From Candidatus Moraniibacteriota bacterium (lineage in GTDB: Bacteria > Patescibacteriota > Minisyncoccia > Moranbacterales > UBA1568): a stretch of DNA of 14,703 nt. This document shows, piece by piece, positions 13,351-14,703 of the stretch. Numbering within the stretch: position 1 is the first letter of the stretch; every line of letters starts with the position of its first letter. The stretch covers positions 1 through 14,703 of the forward strand of contig JAGOOJ010000017.1 of assembly GCA_017992575.1 (NCBI GenBank), in the 5' to 3' direction. The notes under the pieces are model-generated. The model had not been told where the DNA came from, made no database searches, and saw only the letters and a program-made list of their open reading frames with translations. The position numbers and the translations under genes were made by a program.

Positions 13351-14703
13351 ATGAACGATGAACAGGGAGCGGAGCAAACACCTAAAAGTTTTTCTGAGAT
13401 ATCCTCTGCACCAGCAATACCTGTACCCCCAGTAGAAATACCTGCCACTTCGATGATGAATAGAAAGGTTTTTTTGTTTTCTGTTAGAACATGGATAATT
13501 ATTTCTGCGGTTGCTATTCTGATTGGAATTGGTATCGTTGCGGTTGTCCTTATGACGAATAAGGAGGATAAAAACCCAACCAAGGACCAAGCCACAAAGA
13601 ATCCTTCCGCTCTATCTACATCCACAAAACCGTCCGAGAGTTCAGCTCAGAAATTTGCTCAGGTGGGCGATGTGACCACGGTGCTTTTTCCGAATAATAT
13701 CAAAGATGGTACAGTGCCAATCAACGTGAAAGTGACCAGGATACTGAAGTTGATCCCTGAAGCAGGGAGGACAAGTATCGATTTGCGGGCATGCAGTAAT
13801 ATTGGGTGTCACCCGATGCATGCTGTCGAGGTAGCAACCGATGAAGCACTAGCAGTAGTTGACTTGGAATTTACGAATAGTTCTACTGATACAGACCGAA
13901 AATTCTGGGCCTATTTTCAGGGATATTTAGAGGCTCGCTTCAAAACTGATGGGGCGAATCGGGATGTTTTCTCCCTCAAATATGCTAACAATCAGTGGTT
14001 TGAGGAAAAGCCATCGTTTTATATTGAACCGATGAAGACGATGAAAGTGACTTTTTGGACTCGTGTCCCGCAGGGGACGAAAAGTGTCGAGTTTGTTTAT
14101 GCTAAAGATTTTTCTCGCCCTATACTGAGTGTGCCGATGAGTTTTGAACCTGTACTCTCGGCTGATATGAAGGCTGAGCAGGAACTGCAGAAGATGATTC
14201 CGAATTCCTCCCTTTCTTCTGAGGGAAAAACTAACTCAGTAACGCAAGAGAAGCTTTTATCTCCCTTCGATCTTAGCCGTACGGTTTTTCCTGCTGATAT
14301 TATGCAATCAGGGATTGCAGGTGAGGCTTTTCAACCGTATCGCGAACAGATTAAGAGAGGAGAGCGACTTACATGCGCGTTTGATACGCATGTTGATTTG
14401 GGTCCAGAGCAGAAATGGACAATGCATCAAAGATTTACGATTGACGGGGAAAAGTTTCGACATGTTATAGATTATGCAGAGGGACCAGGGGGAAATCTTC
14501 CAGAAGAGCTCACTATTTTTGATGGGACAAAATACTACCAAAAAAATCACAATAATAATCAAGAATTGGTACAGGTGATCGATAGGACCTGCCTGGAGAG
14601 GATTGGTTCAGTTATTCCCTCGATAAGTTATCTATATTTTGGAGCACCCGCTGAGAATGTCGCATGTCAAACAGAAAACAACCCGGATTTTTCCATTCCC
14701 AAC
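13351..14703 (+). CDS. Single-pass membrane-anchored surface protein (3' partial)
   Basis: A frame of 451 codons from ATG 13351, open to the right edge; I read it codon by codon and found no stop. An in-frame TAA at 13336-13338 and no other start codon fix the start; there is no clear SD. Layout: a proline-rich cytoplasmic head (residues 1-40), one strongly hydrophobic helix (about 47-69), a Lys/Thr/Ser-rich linker (70-98), then a beta-rich domain (about 100-270) whose pattern (VVDLEFTNSS..., VPQGTKSVEFVYA) resembles DUF4352-like immunoglobulin-type domains. A second region after ~345 (LTCAFDTHVDLG..., FTIDGEKFRHVIDYAEGPGG, FDGTKYYQ) looks like lipoprotein-type small beta domains in which a 'TCxF' strand precedes an 'xxIDGxKxR' turn. 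These domain guesses are by eye. AT-rich with the upstream gene; probably the same surface apparatus. Confidence 0.75.
   Translation, partial: MNDEQGAEQTPKSFSEISSAPAIPVPPVEIPATSMMNRKVFLFSVRTWIIISAVAILIGIGIVAVVLMTNKEDKNPTKDQATKNPSALSTSTKPSESSAQKFAQVGDVTTVLFPNNIKDGTVPINVKVTRILKLIPEAGRTSIDLRACSNIGCHPMHAVEVATDEALAVVDLEFTNSSTDTDRKFWAYFQGYLEARFKTDGANRDVFSLKYANNQWFEEKPSFYIEPMKTMKVTFWTRVPQGTKSVEFVYAKDFSRPILSVPMSFEPVLSADMKAEQELQKMIPNSSLSSEGKTNSVTQEKLLSPFDLSRTVFPADIMQSGIAGEAFQPYREQIKRGERLTCAFDTHVDLGPEQKWTMHQRFTIDGEKFRHVIDYAEGPGGNLPEELTIFDGTKYYQKNHNNNQELVQVIDRTCLERIGSVIPSISYLYFGAPAENVACQTENNPDFSIPN

Overview
The window looks like a piece of chromosome from a Patescibacteria/Candidate Phyla Radiation (CPR) bacterium, most likely of the Parcubacteria type. 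This is inferred from four things: the relatively short RpoB (1139 aa) with an extra block absent from E. coli; a Firmicutes-type RpoC (1197 aa) with no insertion after the trigger loop; many genes without a Shine-Dalgarno (SD) sequence; and surface proteins that match no well-known family. No rRNA, tRNA, CRISPR array or transposase is visible.

Layout. 1-509: 3' part of a zinc N-acetylmuramoyl-L-alanine amidase (Amidase_2 fold), open past the left edge. 569-1792: a short PilB/GspE-type pilus assembly ATPase. 1793-3042: an accessory stretch with two ~75 bp direct repeats that each carry an intrinsic terminator. Between them lie a strong promoter, a two-gene operon for small very acidic unknown proteins (2014-2325, 2361-2630), a three-hairpin tail and a possible short transcript. 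3043-3492 (minus): a three-helix membrane protein with its own sigma70-like promoter and terminator. 3600-3760: a divergent promoter region with AT-rich direct repeats and two GC-rich palindromes. 3761-4048: a small protein resembling the N-terminal lobe of TsaB with the signature residues lost. 4049-4395: a consensus-like promoter and a ~220 nt structured leader. 4396-7815 and 7847-11440: rpoB and rpoC, closed by a strong terminator at 11465-11503. 11567-13246 and 13351-14703 (runs off the right edge): two low-GC genes for membrane-anchored surface proteins, each with its own promoter of the same design.

How it fits together. The amidase (wall cleavage) and PilB-like ATPase (pilus assembly) both concern the cell envelope. 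The last two genes add large extracytoplasmic domains. rpoBC is an autonomous transcription unit: rplJ/rplL are not upstream, so its control probably lies in the long leader, where the SD can pair with an upstream CACCTCCT and where an 8-codon reading frame sits between the SD and the rpoB start.

The least explained part is 1809-2988. The paired direct repeats, the well-formed expression signals and the GC-rich acidic gene pair suggest a small self-contained module of unknown function. No computation or database search was run; all assignments are by reading and hand counting.
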